From: Simplicispira suum
GTDB taxonomy: Bacteria; Pseudomonadota; Gammaproteobacteria; Burkholderiales; Burkholderiaceae_C
Assembly (NCBI RefSeq): GCF_003008595.1
Contig: NZ_CP027669.1
Location: 992,001 to 1,056,000 of the forward strand
Direction of reading: 5' to 3'
Length of the DNA: 64,000 nucleotides
Shown: positions 8,903 through 17,385 of the stretch, piece by piece
Layout of the letters: each line of letters starts with the position of its first letter
Numbering within the stretch: the first letter of the stretch is position 1
The notes under the pieces: model-generated
The model's input: the letters and a program-made list of their open reading frames with translations, nothing else
Told to the model about the DNA's origin: nothing
Database searches by the model: none
Position numbers and translations under genes: made by a program

Positions 8903-9844
8903 TCATGAAAGGGCGACCGCACCCTTTTGCTCGCACAGGAAATCCCACAGTGCGTCGCGCTTGCTGCGTCCACCCTCGCGGGCGCTGGGGCGTTCGCGGC
9001 AAATGCGCACGTCCATGGTCATTTTCAGCCCCGGCAACTCGGGTGGCGCTGCGCTGACGAGTCGACGTGCGCGCAAGTCCTTCTTTACAGCGCTGAGCGG
9101 AAGGAAGGCGATGCCGTGGCCTTCGAGGGCCATGGCCTTGAGACCTTCGGCCATATCGGTTTCGTACATCCGATCGAGGTGCAGAGGCACGGGCGATTCC
9201 TTCAGAAGCAACTCGGTGAGCCGCCCCAGATAGGCGCCCGGTGCATAGGCCAGATAGGGAAGCGGACTCGCCGTGCTGCCGGGCAGACAGTACAAAGGGC
9301 GTCCATCGGCTCCCGGCCGCACATAGGGCGCAAGCACTTCCTGGCCGAGGCTCAGCATTTCGTAGCGGTTGGTGTCGAGCTGAAAAGGCTGGGAAGCATG
9401 GTGGTATGTGACCAGCAAATCGCAACTGCCCTCCACCAGCCGCATCACCGCGTCGTGCACGTTCAGCGCAATCAAACGGCTCTTGAACGGCCCGAAACGC
9501 TCGCGCATGCGCGAGACCCATTCGGGGAAAAAGGTGAAGGCCAGCGTATGCGGCACCGCGAACTCGATCATGTCCTGACTGGAAGTGCCGTGCGCGCGCA
9601 GCACGGCGCGGGTGCTGTGCAGCGCCTGCAGCATTTCGATGGACTGCTCATACAGCGTGCGGCCGGCAGGCGTCAGGCGCGTCGGGTACGAGCTGCGATC
9701 CACCAGATCCGTGCCCGCCCAGGCCTCAAGCGCCTGGATACGGCGCGAGAACGCAGGCTGCGTGACATGGCGCAGCTGGGCCGAGCGGCTGAAACTGCGC
9801 GTCTCGGCCAGACTCACGAAATCTTCGAGCCATTTGGTTTCCAT
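8903..9844 (-). CDS. LysR-family transcriptional regulator
   Basis: 313 residues from ATG at 9844. The start gives the classical opening METKWLEDFVSLAETRSFSR; ATG at 9868 is an alternative. The winged helix-turn-helix (about 5-65) includes SAQLRHVTQPAFSRRIQALE. The rest is the periplasmic-binding-like effector domain. It is transcribed away from the TRAP operon 128 bases away, the classical LysR arrangement, so that operon is its most likely target; the paralogous binding protein downstream is another candidate. The effector is unknown. Confidence 0.9.
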   Translation of the reverse strand: METKWLEDFVSLAETRSFSRSAQLRHVTQPAFSRRIQALEAWAGTDLVDRSSYPTRLTPAGRTLYEQSIEMLQALHSTRAVLRAHGTSSQDMIEFAVPHTLAFTFFPEWVSRMRERFGPFKSRLIALNVHDAVMRLVEGSCDLLVTYHHASQPFQLDTNRYEMLSLGQEVLAPYVRPGADGRPLYCLPGSTASPLPYLAYAPGAYLGRLTELLLKESPVPLHLDRMYETDMAEGLKAMALEGHGIAFLPLSAVKKDLRARRLVSAAPPELPGLKMTMDVRICRERPSAREGGRSKRDALWDFLCEQKGAVALS

Positions 9845-9972
9845 CGCGGCGATTATCTGCTCAGGCATGCCGCTTTCGCACGCAGCTGTTGCGTTCCACG
9901 CATAATGTTTTGCGCCCACGTCGCCGCGCCCTGTGCGCTGAACTGGCGTCTCTGTTTTGCTCCTTCTTTTGC

Positions 9973-10482
9973 ATGTCTTCACCCGAACCACCTCCGCCAT
10001 CGCCCGATGGCGACACCCTACGCTCGCTTGCCCTGGAAGACTGGCTCACCGTGCTGGCCATGGCGGGTCTCGCCCTCATCACCTTTGCCAACGTGCTGGT
10101 GCGCTATTTCACCGACGCCTCCTTTGCCTGGACCGAGGAGTTCTCGGTGTTTCTGATGATTGTGCTGGCCCTGGTGGGCGGCTCGGCCGCTGTAGCGCGC
10201 GATCGGCATATCCGGATTGAGTTCTTTTCCAGCAGCGGCAGCGCAGTGCGCCGGCGGCGTCTGGCGCAGCTGGGCGCCCTGATGGTCGCGGTGCTGTTCA
10301 CGTTGATGGCGGCGCTGAGCGTGCGCCTGGTGTGGGACGACTACCGCTATGGCGAGACCTCGCCGGGGATTGGTGTGCCGCAGTGGTGGTACTCGATATG
10401 GTTCCCCCTCCTCACCGCGCTGATCGCCCTGCGCGCGTTTGGCTTGTTGCTGCGCATCTCCCGCCGCCCACCCGCGCCATGA
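9973..10482 (+). CDS. dctQ: TRAP transporter small membrane subunit (DctQ family)
   Basis: 169 residues from ATG at 9973. Four membrane helices of a DctQ protein are visible (about 25-45, 55-75, 92-115, 137-158), with FANVLVRYF and WTEEFSVFLMIVLALVG between them, the family's most conserved region. The small subunit pairs with DctM and a periplasmic DctP protein for sodium-driven uptake, usually of carboxylates. Its TGA overlaps the dctM ATG by four bases (ATGA), indicating coupling. Divergent from the LysR gene. Confidence 0.9.
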   Translation: MSSPEPPPPSPDGDTLRSLALEDWLTVLAMAGLALITFANVLVRYFTDASFAWTEEFSVFLMIVLALVGGSAAVARDRHIRIEFFSSSGSAVRRRRLAQLGALMVAVLFTLMAALSVRLVWDDYRYGETSPGIGVPQWWYSIWFPLLTALIALRAFGLLLRISRRPPAP

Positions 10483-11777
10483 TTGCAAGCCTGCTGTTTG
10501 CCGCCTTCGCGGTGTTTTTGCTGGCGGGCGTGCCTGTAGGTGCGGCGTTGGGTCTGGCCGGGGCCGCCGCGATTGCGCTGGCCAACCAGCAAACGCAGTG
10601 GTTCGGACTGCTGGCGGTGCCGCAGAATTTCTACGCCGGCCTGGGCAAGTACCCGCTGCTGGCCATTCCGATGTTTGTGCTGGTCGGCTCGATATTCGAC
10701 CGTTCTGGCGTGGCGGCGCGCCTCGTGAACCTGGCTGTGGCCATGGTCGGGCGCGGGCCCGGCATGCTGCCCTTGGTGGCGATTGGCGTGGCCATGTTCC
10801 TGGGCGGCATTTCGGGTTCAGGCCCGGCCACCGCTGCGGCCATTGGCGGCGTCATGCTGCTCGCGATGCAGCGCGCCGGATACCCGCCTGCCTTTTCGGC
10901 CAGCGTGGTGGCGGCCGCCGCCTCGACCGACATCCTGATCCCGCCTTCGGTCGCCTTCATCGTCTATTCGGTGTTGGTGCCCGGTGCTTCGGTGCCGGCA
11001 CTGTTCGCCGCAGGCCTGGTGCCGGGCATGCTGGCCGGGTTGGCGCTGGCCATTCCCACGGTATGGCTGGCGCGGCGCCACCGCATGGGGCAGCTCGAAG
11101 CCGATTTGCCGCGCCCACCGTTTTGGCGCAGCCTGCGCGAAGCGAGCTGGGGGCTGGCAGCACCGGTGCTGATTCTGGGCGGCATGCGCGCGGGCTGGTT
11201 CACGCCGACCGAAGCGGCCGTGGTGGCGGTGTTCTATGGCTTGTTTGTCGGCATGGTCATTTACCGGACCATTCGGGTGCGCGACCTGTTCGTCATCCTG
11301 CGCGAATCGGGCGAGCTGTCGGCGGTGATTTTGCTGGTCGTGTCGCTCGCCGCCATTTTTGCCTTCTCGCTCTCGACGCTGGGCGTGATCGACCCGATCA
11401 CCAACGCCATCGTGCACTCCGGGCTGGGCGAAGGTGCGGTGCTGGCGATGATCATTCTGATGCTGATCGTGCTGGGCATGTTCCTCGACGGCATCTCCAT
11501 CTTCCTCATCTTCGTGCCGCTGATGATGCCGATCCTGCGCCACTACCAGTGGGACCCGGTGTGGTTTGGCGTGATCCTCACCCTCAACGTCGCCATCGGC
11601 CAGTTCACTCCGCCGATGGCGGTGAACCTGATGGTCTCGAGCCGCATTGCCGGCGTGCGCATGGAAGACACCACGCGCTGGGTGCTGTGGCTGGTGGGCG
11701 CCATGTGCGTTGCCATGCTGTGCGTCATCGTCTGGCCGCAACTGGCCCTCTGGCTGCCCCACACCCTGGGTTACTGA
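10479..11777 (+). CDS. dctM: TRAP transporter large membrane subunit (DctM family)
   Basis: 432 residues from ATG at 10479, chosen for the ATGA overlap with dctQ and the hydrophobic opening MIASLLFAAFAVFLL. About 12 membrane segments. Conserved stretches include IPMFVLVGSIF, GGISGSGPATAAAIG, STDILIPPSVAFIVYSV and the late QFTPPMAVNLMV. This subunit forms the transport channel. The substrate cannot be read from sequence; TRAP systems commonly carry C4-dicarboxylates, 2-oxo acids or similar organic acids. Confidence 0.93.
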   Translation: MIASLLFAAFAVFLLAGVPVGAALGLAGAAAIALANQQTQWFGLLAVPQNFYAGLGKYPLLAIPMFVLVGSIFDRSGVAARLVNLAVAMVGRGPGMLPLVAIGVAMFLGGISGSGPATAAAIGGVMLLAMQRAGYPPAFSASVVAAAASTDILIPPSVAFIVYSVLVPGASVPALFAAGLVPGMLAGLALAIPTVWLARRHRMGQLEADLPRPPFWRSLREASWGLAAPVLILGGMRAGWFTPTEAAVVAVFYGLFVGMVIYRTIRVRDLFVILRESGELSAVILLVVSLAAIFAFSLSTLGVIDPITNAIVHSGLGEGAVLAMIILMLIVLGMFLDGISIFLIFVPLMMPILRHYQWDPVWFGVILTLNVAIGQFTPPMAVNLMVSSRIAGVRMEDTTRWVLWLVGAMCVAMLCVIVWPQLALWLPHTLGY

Positions 11778-11800
11778 TTTTTCACAAGGAGACTGAAACC

Positions 11801-12838
11801 ATGAAACTGCGTACCTTCCTCACCTCGGCCGTGGCCGCCGCCGCTGCGCTGGCCTTCAGCGCGCCCGCCGCGCTGGCGCAGAGCAACTACAAGAGCGAGT
11901 ACCGCATGTCGCTGGTGCTGGGCACGGCCTTCCCCTGGGGCAAGGGCGGCGAGATCTGGGCCAACAAGGTGCGCGAGCGCACCAACGGTCGCATCAACAT
12001 CAAGCTCTACCCCGGCGTGTCCTTGATCCAGGGCGACCAGACGCGCGAGTTTTCCGCGCTGCGCCAGGGCGTGATCGACATGGCCATTGGCTCGACCATC
12101 AACTGGTCGCCACAGGTCAAGCAGCTCAACCTGTTCTCGCTGCCCTTCCTGATGCCCGACTACGCCGCCATCGACGCACTGACGCAGGGCGAAGTCGGCA
12201 AGAGCCTGTTTGCCACGCTGGACAAAGCCGGCGTGGTGCCGCTGGCCTGGGGCGAGAACGGCTACCGCGAAATATCCAACTCCAAGCACCCGATCAAGAC
12301 GCCGGCGGACCTGAAGGGCATGAAGATTCGCGTTGTCGGCTCGCCCTTGTTCCTCGACACCTTCACCGCGCTGGGCGCCAACCCGACGCAGATGAGCTGG
12401 GCCGACGCCCAGCCAGCCATGGCCAGCGGCGCCGTCGATGGGCAAGAGAACCCGCTCGCCATCTTCACCGCCGCCAAGCTGCACAGCGTGGCGCAGAAGT
12501 ACCTGACGCTGTGGGGCTACATTGCCGACCCGCTGATCTTCGTCGTCAACAAGGAAGTCTGGAACAGCTGGACGCCTGCCGACCGCGAAATCGTTCGCCA
12601 GGCCGCCATTGACGCCGGCAAGGAAGAAATCGCCCTGGCCCGCAAGGGCGTGATTGAAGCCGACAAGCCCCTGCTCAAGCAGATCGAAGGCCTGGGCGTG
12701 ACCGTCACGCAACTCACCCCCGCCGAGCGCGACGCGTTTGTGCAGGCCACGCGCCCGGTCTACAACAAGTGGAAGGGCCAGGTAGGAGCTGACTTGGTGA
12801 ACATGGCCGAGAAAGCGATTGCGGCGCGCAAGCAGTAA
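11801..12838 (+). CDS. dctP: TRAP transporter periplasmic binding protein (DctP family)
   Basis: 345 residues from ATG at 11801, with RBS AAGGAG about ten bases upstream. Signal peptide of about 27 residues ends APAALAQ. The DctP fold is recognised by KVRERTNGRINIKLYPG, FSALRQGVIDMAIGS, LKGMKIRVVGSPLF and AMASGAVDGQENPL. Third gene of the operon and followed by a strong terminator. The ligand is unassigned; a DctP protein usually fixes the specificity of the whole TRAP system. Confidence 0.93.
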   Translation: MKLRTFLTSAVAAAAALAFSAPAALAQSNYKSEYRMSLVLGTAFPWGKGGEIWANKVRERTNGRINIKLYPGVSLIQGDQTREFSALRQGVIDMAIGSTINWSPQVKQLNLFSLPFLMPDYAAIDALTQGEVGKSLFATLDKAGVVPLAWGENGYREISNSKHPIKTPADLKGMKIRVVGSPLFLDTFTALGANPTQMSWADAQPAMASGAVDGQENPLAIFTAAKLHSVAQKYLTLWGYIADPLIFVVNKEVWNSWTPADREIVRQAAIDAGKEEIALARKGVIEADKPLLKQIEGLGVTVTQLTPAERDAFVQATRPVYNKWKGQVGADLVNMAEKAIAARKQ

Positions 12839-12861
12839 GCACTGCTGCGCTGCGAGCCATC

Positions 12862-12890
12862 AACCCCGCTGCGGCGGGGTTTTCTTTTTT
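12862..12890 (+). terminator. Rho-independent terminator after dctP
   Basis: Stem AACCCCGC (12862-12869), loop TGCG, stem GCGGGGTT (12874-12881), then TTCTTTTTT. It lies 24 bases after the dctP stop and merges into the short palindromic repeat that follows. Confidence 0.85.
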
Positions 12891-12950
12891 TGATAGCTGA
12901 AACTTCTTGACTGGTAAGCGCTAGACCGGTTTTTGACCACTATTTTGCTG
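12888..12950 (+). repeat. Short palindromic repeat, copy 2 (supplies an ORF end)
   Basis: tagctgaaacttcttgac, spacer, taagcgctagaccggttttt. It lies between convergent genes. On the minus strand it encodes the last residues (NSGQKPV) and the stop of the ABC exporter gene, so the natural end of that protein may have been replaced by the repeat. Confidence 0.7.
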
Positions 12951-14750
12951 CAACGCCCACATCTGCGCATAGCGCCCGCCCGCGGCCAAAAGCTCGGCGT
13001 GGGTGCCGCGCTCGACGATGCGCCCGCCATCCATCACCAGGATCTGGTGCGCGTCGACCACGGTGGAAAGGCGGTGCGCGATGACCAGCGTGGTTTTGCC
13101 GCGCGCCACGCTGCGCAGCTCGGCCTGGATGGCGCGTTCGTTGGCCGAATCAAGTGCCGAGGTGGCTTCGTCGAACACCAGAATCGGCGGGTTTTTCAGC
13201 AGGGTGCGGGCAATCGCCACGCGCTGCTTTTCGCCGCCCGAGAGCTTCAAACCGCGCTCACCCACCATGGTGTCGTAGCCCTTGGGCGTGCTGGCGATGA
13301 AGTCGTGGATGTGCGCGGCGCGCGCCGCCTGCTCGACTTCCTGCTGCGTGGCGCCGGGCCGGCCGTAGGCGATGTTGTAGGCCACGGTGTCGTTGAACAG
13401 CACGGTGTCTTGCGGGACGATGCCAAGCGCCTCGCGCACGCTGGCCTGGGTGACGCTCTGCAGCGCCTGCCCGGCTATGGTGATGCGGCCCTGCTGGATG
13501 TCGTAGAAGCGAAACAGCAGCCGCGCCAGGGTGGACTTGCCCGCGCCAGACGGCCCGACCACCGCCACCGTTTTTCCGGCCGGAATCTCGAAACTCACGC
13601 CGCGCAGGATGGGGCGGTCGGCCTCGTAGGCAAAGTGCACGTCTTCAAAGCGCAGGGCCGGGCTGCTGCCGTGCGAAAGCACCAAGGGCTCGGCGCCCGG
13701 CGCATCGGCCACTTCGCGCTCGCGGTCCATCAGCGTGAACATCTTGTCCAGGTCGGTCAGGTTCTGCTTGATTTCGCGGTAGATCACGCCAAAGAAGTTC
13801 AGCGGAATGTAGAGCTGGATCATGAAGGCGTTGACCATGACCAAATCACCCAGCGTCATGCTGCCATTTGCGACACCTTGCGTCGCGCGCCACAGCATGG
13901 CCACCAGCGTGGTGGCGATGATGGCCTGCTGGCCGGCGTTGAGCATGGACAAGGTGCTCTGGCTCTTGAGCCGCGCGCGGCGCAGGCCCTCCAGGCTTTC
14001 GTCGTAGCGGCGCGCCTCGAAGTCTTCGTTGTTGAAGTACTTCACCGTTTCGTAATTGAGCAGCGAATCGACCGCCTTGGTGTGCGCGGCCGAATCGAGC
14101 AGGTTGGCCTCGCGCCGGAACTTGGTGCGCCACTCGGTCACCACCACGGTGTAGCTGATGTAGAGCACCAGCGCGGCCAACGTGATCCAGACAAACCACA
14201 TATCGAACTGGTTGCCCAGCACCGAGAGCACCAGCACCACCTCGACCAGGGTGGAGACGATGTTGAACAACGCAAACGACACCAGCGACTCGATGCCGCG
14301 CACGCCGCGCTCGATGTCGCGCGTCATGCCGCCGGTCTGGCGCTCCAGGTGAAAGCGCAGCGACAGGCCGTGCAGATGCCGAAACGTCTCCAGCGCAATG
14401 GAGCGCGCCGCGCCCTGCGTGGCCTTGGCAAACACCAGCTCGCGCAGCTCCGTGAACATCGAGGTCATCAGCCGCAGCGCGCCATAACCCAGCAGCAGCG
14501 CCACAGGGACAACCAGCAAAGCGGTGGCGCCTCCGGGCGGCAGTTGCATCGCATCCACCAGGCGCTTCAATACCAACGGCACGCCCACGTTCGACAACTT
14601 GGCGCCCAACATGAAGGCGAGCGCTGCGGCCACACGCCACTTGTAGCGCCACAAATAGGGCACGAGCCGCCCAAGCGTCGCCCAATCGGAGCGGGTGCGG
14701 GGCTGGCCGTCGGTCGGTGCTGGGGGAGGAGAATCGCCGTGGTGGCGCAT
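12921..14750 (-). CDS. ABC exporter, fused membrane and ATPase domains, Atm1-like
   Basis: 609 residues. The membrane domain (about 30-330) carries LLNYETVKYFNNEDFEARRY and the following RRARLKSQSTLSMLNAGQQ, the hallmark of the Atm1/HMT1 half-transporters that export glutathione-linked sulfur or metal compounds. The ATPase domain has Walker A VVGPSGAGKST near residue 400, signature LKLSGGEKQR and Walker B ILVFDEATSALD. It probably acts as a homodimer in the inner membrane. The C-terminal tail comes from repeat copy 2. Divergent from the thioesterase gene at 14794. Confidence 0.9.
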   Translation of the reverse strand: MRHHGDSPPPAPTDGQPRTRSDWATLGRLVPYLWRYKWRVAAALAFMLGAKLSNVGVPLVLKRLVDAMQLPPGGATALLVVPVALLLGYGALRLMTSMFTELRELVFAKATQGAARSIALETFRHLHGLSLRFHLERQTGGMTRDIERGVRGIESLVSFALFNIVSTLVEVVLVLSVLGNQFDMWFVWITLAALVLYISYTVVVTEWRTKFRREANLLDSAAHTKAVDSLLNYETVKYFNNEDFEARRYDESLEGLRRARLKSQSTLSMLNAGQQAIIATTLVAMLWRATQGVANGSMTLGDLVMVNAFMIQLYIPLNFFGVIYREIKQNLTDLDKMFTLMDREREVADAPGAEPLVLSHGSSPALRFEDVHFAYEADRPILRGVSFEIPAGKTVAVVGPSGAGKSTLARLLFRFYDIQQGRITIAGQALQSVTQASVREALGIVPQDTVLFNDTVAYNIAYGRPGATQQEVEQAARAAHIHDFIASTPKGYDTMVGERGLKLSGGEKQRVAIARTLLKNPPILVFDEATSALDSANERAIQAELRSVARGKTTLVIAHRLSTVVDAHQILVMDGGRIVERGTHAELLAAGGRYAQMWALQQNSGQKPV

Positions 14751-14793
14751 TGGGGGACAATTCGACGCGTTAATTCAACCCTGATTGTTGCCC

Positions 14794-15243
14794 ATGAGCG
14801 AACTGCCTGCATTGCCCACGCTGCCCGTCCTGCCCGCCCCCGCACTGCCGTGCGAGCACGAACTGGTGCTCAAGGTCATCCCCATGCCAGCCGACAGCAA
14901 CGCCAACGGCGACATCTTTGGTGGTTGGGTGATGGCCCAGGTCGATCTGGCCGGCTCGGTGCTGCCGGCGCGCTACATCCGCGGCCGCATGGCCACGGTG
15001 GCGGTGAACGAATTCATCTTCAAGCAACCGGTTCGCGTGGGCGACATCCTGTCGTTCTTCTCCCACGTCACGCGCATTGGGCGCACGTCCATCACGGTGG
15101 AGGTGGAGGTCTATGCCGAGCGCCGTGCGGGAGAGACGGGTCAGTACCGCAAAGTCACCGAGGCGCGCCTGACGTATGTGGCGATTGATGCGGAGGGACG
15201 TCCGCGCGCCATCGTACTGCCGGAGGTGGGCGGCGCGAGCTAG
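14794..15243 (+). CDS. Acyl-CoA thioesterase, YciA/hotdog type
   Basis: 149 residues from ATG at 14794 (an ATG nine bases earlier is also in frame). The hotdog motif NANGDIFGGWVMAQVDLAGS is typical of YciA-type thioesterases, followed by VNEFIFKQPVRVGD and the strand SITVEVEVYAERR. These soluble enzymes hydrolyse short- to medium-chain acyl-CoAs. The gene stands alone on the plus strand, convergent with the carboxylase cluster and divergent from the ABC exporter. Confidence 0.88.
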   Translation: MSELPALPTLPVLPAPALPCEHELVLKVIPMPADSNANGDIFGGWVMAQVDLAGSVLPARYIRGRMATVAVNEFIFKQPVRVGDILSFFSHVTRIGRTSITVEVEVYAERRAGETGQYRKVTEARLTYVAIDAEGRPRAIVLPEVGGAS

Positions 15244-15312
15244 CCAAATGCTGATTCCCACCGCATACGGACTGTTTCCGTGCACAGCGTTTCGTGTGCG
15301 GTCTCCCTCCCC

Positions 15313-17385
15313 TTAGCCTGCTGTGATCGGTTGCTGCGATTTCGGCGCGGTTTGTCGGTCGCCTGGCGCCGCCTCAACCGCCGCTGCCGACTTGGCAAAG
15401 CGCACCAGCACTTGGCCCGGCGTCACCTGTTGACCGACGCTCACCAGCACCTCGGCCACGATGGCCTCGGCTGGGGAGGAAAGGCTGTGCTCCAGCTTCA
15501 TGGATTCGATCACCAGCGCAGTGCCGCGCGCCGGCAGGGTCTGCCCCACTTCGGCCATGACGTGCACCACGCGGCCGTTGAAGGGCGCGCGCAGTTCCGC
15601 AGCGCCCGCATCGCTGCCCGCGCGGGCCGCCGCCCGCAGGGACACATCGTCCAGCCACCAATCGACACCTCCTGCTTGCAAGTGCCAGCGTTGGGAGGTC
15701 ACTGGAACCAGCGCTACGCGTTGCGAAACCCCGGCGCTGACGCAGCGCACTGCGTGCTCGCCAAGGCGCTCAAGCTGGAGCACGCTGGCGTCATCTGCCG
15801 CTGCGCCGTCTTTCCCACCAGCGAGGCGCTGGACGTGCCAGTGGCCAGCGCCCAAGGCGCGCACCGCCATTGCACTGGCGCTTTCACGGTGGCGCAGGCG
15901 CACCGGGCGGGAGAACGAACACGGCAAGCCTCGGCTCTCAGAATTTTTCGCCAAAATAGCCACCAGCGCGTACTGGCTGTGCGCTGAAAGCTCCTTTTTT
16001 AATAGCTTCTCACGCACGGCTTCGGCTTCACCGGCGAGGAACGAAATGAGCGCATCACCGGCGCGAAACTGTGGATGCTCCAGGCAAGCGGCCAGCAAGG
16101 CGCGGTTGGTCGGCAGGCCGAGCAACTCCAGTTGACCGAGCGCCTGCACCATTGCATCGATGGCCTGCTCGCGCGTTTCGGCATGCACGATGAGCTTGCC
16201 CAGCAGGGCGTCGTAGTGCGGCGTGACCTCCAGGCCGGCTTCGATGCTGTGGTCGAAGCGCAGCGAGGCATGGCCTTCGCCGGGGCGCGCCACGGCAACA
16301 AAGGCACTGGCCGCAGGCGCGCGGAAGTGCTGCACGCGTCCGGTGTGCGGGGTGAAGTTCTCATCTTCCGAGCACAGGCGCACTTCGATGGAATGGCCTT
16401 CCAGGCGCACGCCCTCCTGCGCCAGCGGCAGCGGCTCACCCCGCGCCACACGGATCTGCCACTCCACCAGGTCCAGACCCGTGAGCGCCTCAGTCACCGG
16501 ATGCTCCACCTGCAGCCGAGTGTTCATCTCCATCAGATAGAAGCTGTCCCCTTCCAGGAGGAATTCCACCGTGCCTGCGCCGACGTAGCCAGCGCCTTGC
16601 GCCAGCGAGACCGCGCACTGGCCCATACGCTGCCGAAGCGCGGCGTTGACGGCGGGGCTGGGCGCCTCTTCGATGATTTTCTGATGGCGCCGCTGCACGG
16701 AACAATCGCGCTCGCCCAGATGAATGGCATTTCCGTGCGTGTCGACAAAGACCTGCACCTCCACGTGGCGCGGGTGCAATACGGCGCGCTCGATCAACAG
16801 TTCGCCATTGCCAAACCCTGCCACCGCTTCGGAGCGCGCACTGGCCAGCGCCGCCGGCAACTGCGCGGCCTCTTGCACCAGGCGCATGCCACGGCCACCA
16901 CCCCCGGCCACGGCCTTCACCATCAGGGGGCAACCGATGCGTCCGGCTTCTTCAACAAAGCGTGCTTCGCTCTGATCCTCACCTGCATAGCCGGGCAGGC
17001 AGGGAACGCCCTGGGCTGCGGCCAGCGCCTTGGCGGCGGACTTGCTGCCGAGCGCGCGGATGGCGGCGGGCGGCGGGCCGATCCAGCACAGGCCGGCGTC
17101 CTGCACCGCTTGGGCAAAACCCGCGTCTTCGCTCAGAAATCCGTAACCAGGATGAACGGCGTCGGCACCCGTGGCGCGCGCAGCTTCGATCAAGCGATCC
17201 ACGCGCAGGTAGCTCTCTGCAGAGGTCGTGCCGCCCAAGGCGAATGCCTGCGTGGCCTCGCGCACCTGCAGCGCGTTGGCGTCCGGATCGGAGTACACCG
17301 CCACCGTCTCGATGCCCATGGCATGCGCAGTGTGGATCACGCGGCGAGCGATTTCACCACGGTTGGCAATCAGAATGCGCTTCAT
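15313..17385 (-). CDS. Acyl-CoA carboxylase alpha subunit (biotin carboxylase plus biotin carrier)
   Basis: 690 residues. Biotin carboxylase domain 1-450 (MKRILIANRGEIARR, GGGGRGMR ATP loop, EMNTRLQVEHPVTE). The C-terminal carrier domain has the biotinylated lysine K630 in ESMKLEH. It carboxylates biotin for the beta subunit encoded upstream. Residues about 460-480 (around KKELSAHSQYALVAILAK) are encoded by a short palindromic repeat inserted in frame in the linker after the carboxylase domain. The ATG overlaps the dehydrogenase TGA by four bases. Could serve methylcrotonyl-, geranyl- or another branched acyl-CoA; the sequence does not decide. Confidence 0.9.
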   Translation of the reverse strand: MKRILIANRGEIARRVIHTAHAMGIETVAVYSDPDANALQVREATQAFALGGTTSAESYLRVDRLIEAARATGADAVHPGYGFLSEDAGFAQAVQDAGLCWIGPPPAAIRALGSKSAAKALAAAQGVPCLPGYAGEDQSEARFVEEAGRIGCPLMVKAVAGGGGRGMRLVQEAAQLPAALASARSEAVAGFGNGELLIERAVLHPRHVEVQVFVDTHGNAIHLGERDCSVQRRHQKIIEEAPSPAVNAALRQRMGQCAVSLAQGAGYVGAGTVEFLLEGDSFYLMEMNTRLQVEHPVTEALTGLDLVEWQIRVARGEPLPLAQEGVRLEGHSIEVRLCSEDENFTPHTGRVQHFRAPAASAFVAVARPGEGHASLRFDHSIEAGLEVTPHYDALLGKLIVHAETREQAIDAMVQALGQLELLGLPTNRALLAACLEHPQFRAGDALISFLAGEAEAVREKLLKKELSAHSQYALVAILAKNSESRGLPCSFSRPVRLRHRESASAMAVRALGAGHWHVQRLAGGKDGAAADDASVLQLERLGEHAVRCVSAGVSQRVALVPVTSQRWHLQAGGVDWWLDDVSLRAAARAGSDAGAAELRAPFNGRVVHVMAEVGQTLPARGTALVIESMKLEHSLSSPAEAIVAEVLVSVGQQVTPGQVLVRFAKSAAAVEAAPGDRQTAPKSQQPITAG
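15945..16008 (-). repeat. Short palindromic repeat, copy 9 (inside carboxylase gene)
   Basis: On the minus strand: gagctttcagcgcacag, spacer, tacgcgctggtggctatttt, the same architecture as the other copies. It is translated in frame as residues about 460-480 of the acyl-CoA carboxylase alpha subunit. Confidence 0.65.

Noticed and set aside
10439..12838. One 799-codon frame joining part of dctM to dctP
   Set aside because: The first part is an out-of-frame reading of dctM. The dctP start at 11801 has an RBS and a signal peptide.
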